DNA of 6,550 nt from Candidatus Adiutrix sp. (lineage in GTDB: Bacteria > Desulfobacterota > Desulfarculia > Adiutricales > Adiutricaceae), in NCBI GenBank assembly GCA_031273445.1, contig JAISRV010000144.1:1-6550 (forward strand), read 5' to 3'. The first letter of the stretch is position 1, and each line of letters starts with the position of its first letter. The notes under the pieces are model-generated. The model saw nothing but the letters and a program-made list of their open reading frames with translations, was not told where the DNA came from and made no database searches. The position numbers and the translations under genes were made by a program. Shown one piece after another: positions 5,565 through 6,550 of this stretch.

Positions 5565-5621
5565 TGCCCGCAACCCAGACCCGCCCCGGCCGACCCCTAA
5601 ACCGCCCGCCGCCCAAGCCCC
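5540..5621 (-). other. G-rich tract with quadruplex potential on the sense strand
   Basis: The plus strand has eleven runs of three or four C in 82 bp, so the minus (coding and transcript) strand has eleven G-runs. The sub-segment 5567-5587 has four runs separated by 1, 3 and 4 nt, which fits the canonical G3+N1-7 quadruplex pattern. It lies in the leader of gspE. Folding is predicted from pattern only. Confidence 0.55.
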
Positions 5622-5629
5622 TACGGACA

Positions 5630-5644
5630 GGATGCGAAGCATCC
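5630..5644. repeat. 15-nt hairpin, 6-bp arms, GAA loop, downstream of glnS
   Basis: GGATGC (5630-5635), loop GAA, GCATCC (5639-5644). A 12-bp perfect palindrome, GGCCGCGCGGCC, follows at 5648-5659, close to the glnS stop. Together they may form the 3' end of the glnS transcript, but no T-run follows on the minus strand, so an intrinsic terminator is not supported. An ATG within the hairpin is the false far-upstream start of gspE. Confidence 0.65.
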
Positions 5645-5669
5645 GGCGGCCGCGCGGCCCAAGCGCCGC

Positions 5670-6550
5670 TTAGCGTTTGTCGCGCAGGGAGACGATGCGG
5701 TTGAAGGCGGGCGCGTCGGGTTGGTGGAGTTTTTCGTCGGCGATAAAATAGCCCAGACGCTCGAACTGAAAGCGGCGGCCGGCCGGAACCCCGGCCAGTG
5801 AAGGCTCCAGCCGGGCTTCCGTCATTTCCAGAAGCGAATCAGGGTTCAACTCTCTGTTCAGGTCGCCTTTGGGGCGGGGAACCTTAAAGAGGCGGTCATA
5901 CAGGCGCACCCGGGCCGGCACGGAAAAGTTGGCGGAGACCCAGTGAATTACGGCCGGCTGCCCGCCGGGCCCGGCGCCGAAGCCGCGCGGCTTTTCGCTG
6001 TAAGTGCAGCGCAGTTCCGCCGGCCGGCCGTTTTCGTCTTTGATCACGTCGTGGCAGTGGAGGTAGTGGCCCCAGCGCAAAAGCGCCTCGCGGCCGGGGG
6101 CGAGGCGGTAGAACTTGGCGGGCGGCTCCAGCCGGAAATCGTCCTCTTCTATATACAGTTCGCGTTCGAAAATCAGCTCGCGACAGCCCATTTTTTCCGG
6201 CTCGTCCGGGAAGTAGGGGGCGGACAGAGTTTCCATCTCGCCTTCAGGCCAATTTTCGATCACCACTTTCAAGGGCTTCAGAACGGCCATAACCCGCGGC
6301 GTTTTCGGATTCAGATCGTCGCGCGCGGCTTTTTCCAGCCAGTAGTATTCTATCCAGCTGTCGCGCTTGGCCACGCCGATGCGGTCGCAGAACAGGCGCA
6401 GCGCCTCGGGGCTAAAGCCGCGCCGCCGCAAGGCCGCGATGGTCGGGAGCCTGGGGTCGTCCCAGCCCTCGACGTAGTTCTCTTTGACCAGCTGCAGGAG
6501 CTTGCGCTTGCTCATGACCGTATATTCCAGGTTGAGCCGGGCGAATTCGA
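5670..6550 (-). CDS. glnS: Glutaminyl-tRNA synthetase, C-terminal half (5' partial)
   Basis: This is a class I cytoplasmic enzyme that attaches glutamine to tRNA-Gln. The frame is open to the right edge, so the N-terminal part of the Rossmann catalytic domain lies outside. Visible from the edge is EFARLNLEYTVMSKRKLLQL, which contains the GlnRS form of the KMSKS ATP-binding loop (VMSKRKL). Next come YVEGWDDPRLPTIAALRRRG and a segment ending RIGVAKRDS. The two C-terminal beta-barrels that read the anticodon follow, ending with the usual GYF...PAFNRIVSLRD tail. From MSK to the stop there are 281 residues, as in full-length bacterial GlnRS, so the 3' end is complete. The in-frame ATG at 6515 belongs to MSKRK and is not a start. 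gspE follows on the same strand after 288 bp of repeats. Confidence 0.96.
   Translation of the reverse strand, partial: EFARLNLEYTVMSKRKLLQLVKENYVEGWDDPRLPTIAALRRRGFSPEALRLFCDRIGVAKRDSWIEYYWLEKAARDDLNPKTPRVMAVLKPLKVVIENWPEGEMETLSAPYFPDEPEKMGCRELIFERELYIEEDDFRLEPPAKFYRLAPGREALLRWGHYLHCHDVIKDENGRPAELRCTYSEKPRGFGAGPGGQPAVIHWVSANFSVPARVRLYDRLFKVPRPKGDLNRELNPDSLLEMTEARLEPSLAGVPAGRRFQFERLGYFIADEKLHQPDAPAFNRIVSLRDKR

Noticed and set aside
4008..5600. Long plus-strand open frame of 530 codons opposite gspE
   Set aside because: Its translation is His/Gly/Asp/Ala-rich with no family features, while the opposite strand encodes a GspE with every catalytic motif. It is a high-GC antisense shadow.

Overview
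The window is high-GC DNA from a Gram-negative bacterium. The GspE sequence type, a GlnRS with the VMSKRKL signature and a relic of a Dvulg/I-C-type CRISPR repeat fit a deltaproteobacterial (Desulfobacterota-like) host. This is inference from style, not from a marker gene.

Layout: (1) 1-1125 (+) is the 3' part of an AzgA-type NCS2 purine permease that enters from the left. (2) 1126-1423 is a 298-bp intergenic stretch. It holds a perfect 12-bp-arm hairpin, a terminator-like structure with two competing stems, and a candidate promoter with an inverted repeat over its -35. (3) 1424-1811 (+) is a two-gene module: a 75-residue conserved-looking protein overlapping a nucleotidyltransferase (AbiEii/MNT-like) gene that is cut off after 62 codons. 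(4) 1841-2446 (-) is a complete lemA. (5) 2474-3442 (-) is a HigA-type HTH protein fused to an ImmA/IrrE-type zinc peptidase domain, with its normal C-terminus missing. (6) 3443-3563 is a short gap containing one deleted copy of a type I-C CRISPR repeat. (7) 3564-5381 (-) is a complete gspE-type secretion/pilus ATPase starting at TTG. (8) 5382-5669 is a 288-bp leader/intergenic region packed with tandem repeats, tiny-loop hairpins and a G-rich tract on the sense strand. (9) 5670-6550 (-) is the C-terminal half of glutaminyl-tRNA synthetase, running off the right edge.

How the genes fit together: permease, lemA, gspE and glnS look like chromosomal genes. Between the permease and gspE sits a worn accessory patch with toxin-antitoxin-like or phage-defence-like pieces: the truncated nucleotidyltransferase pair, the truncated HTH-ImmA protein and the lone CRISPR repeat relic. 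lemA sits between two genes that both lack their 3' ends, and a short out-of-frame coding tail ends 4 nt before its start. This points to repeated insertion and deletion around lemA. No intact undescribed system is visible. The most unusual items are the CRISPR relic, the double truncation around lemA, and the repeat/hairpin/G-rich leader of gspE.
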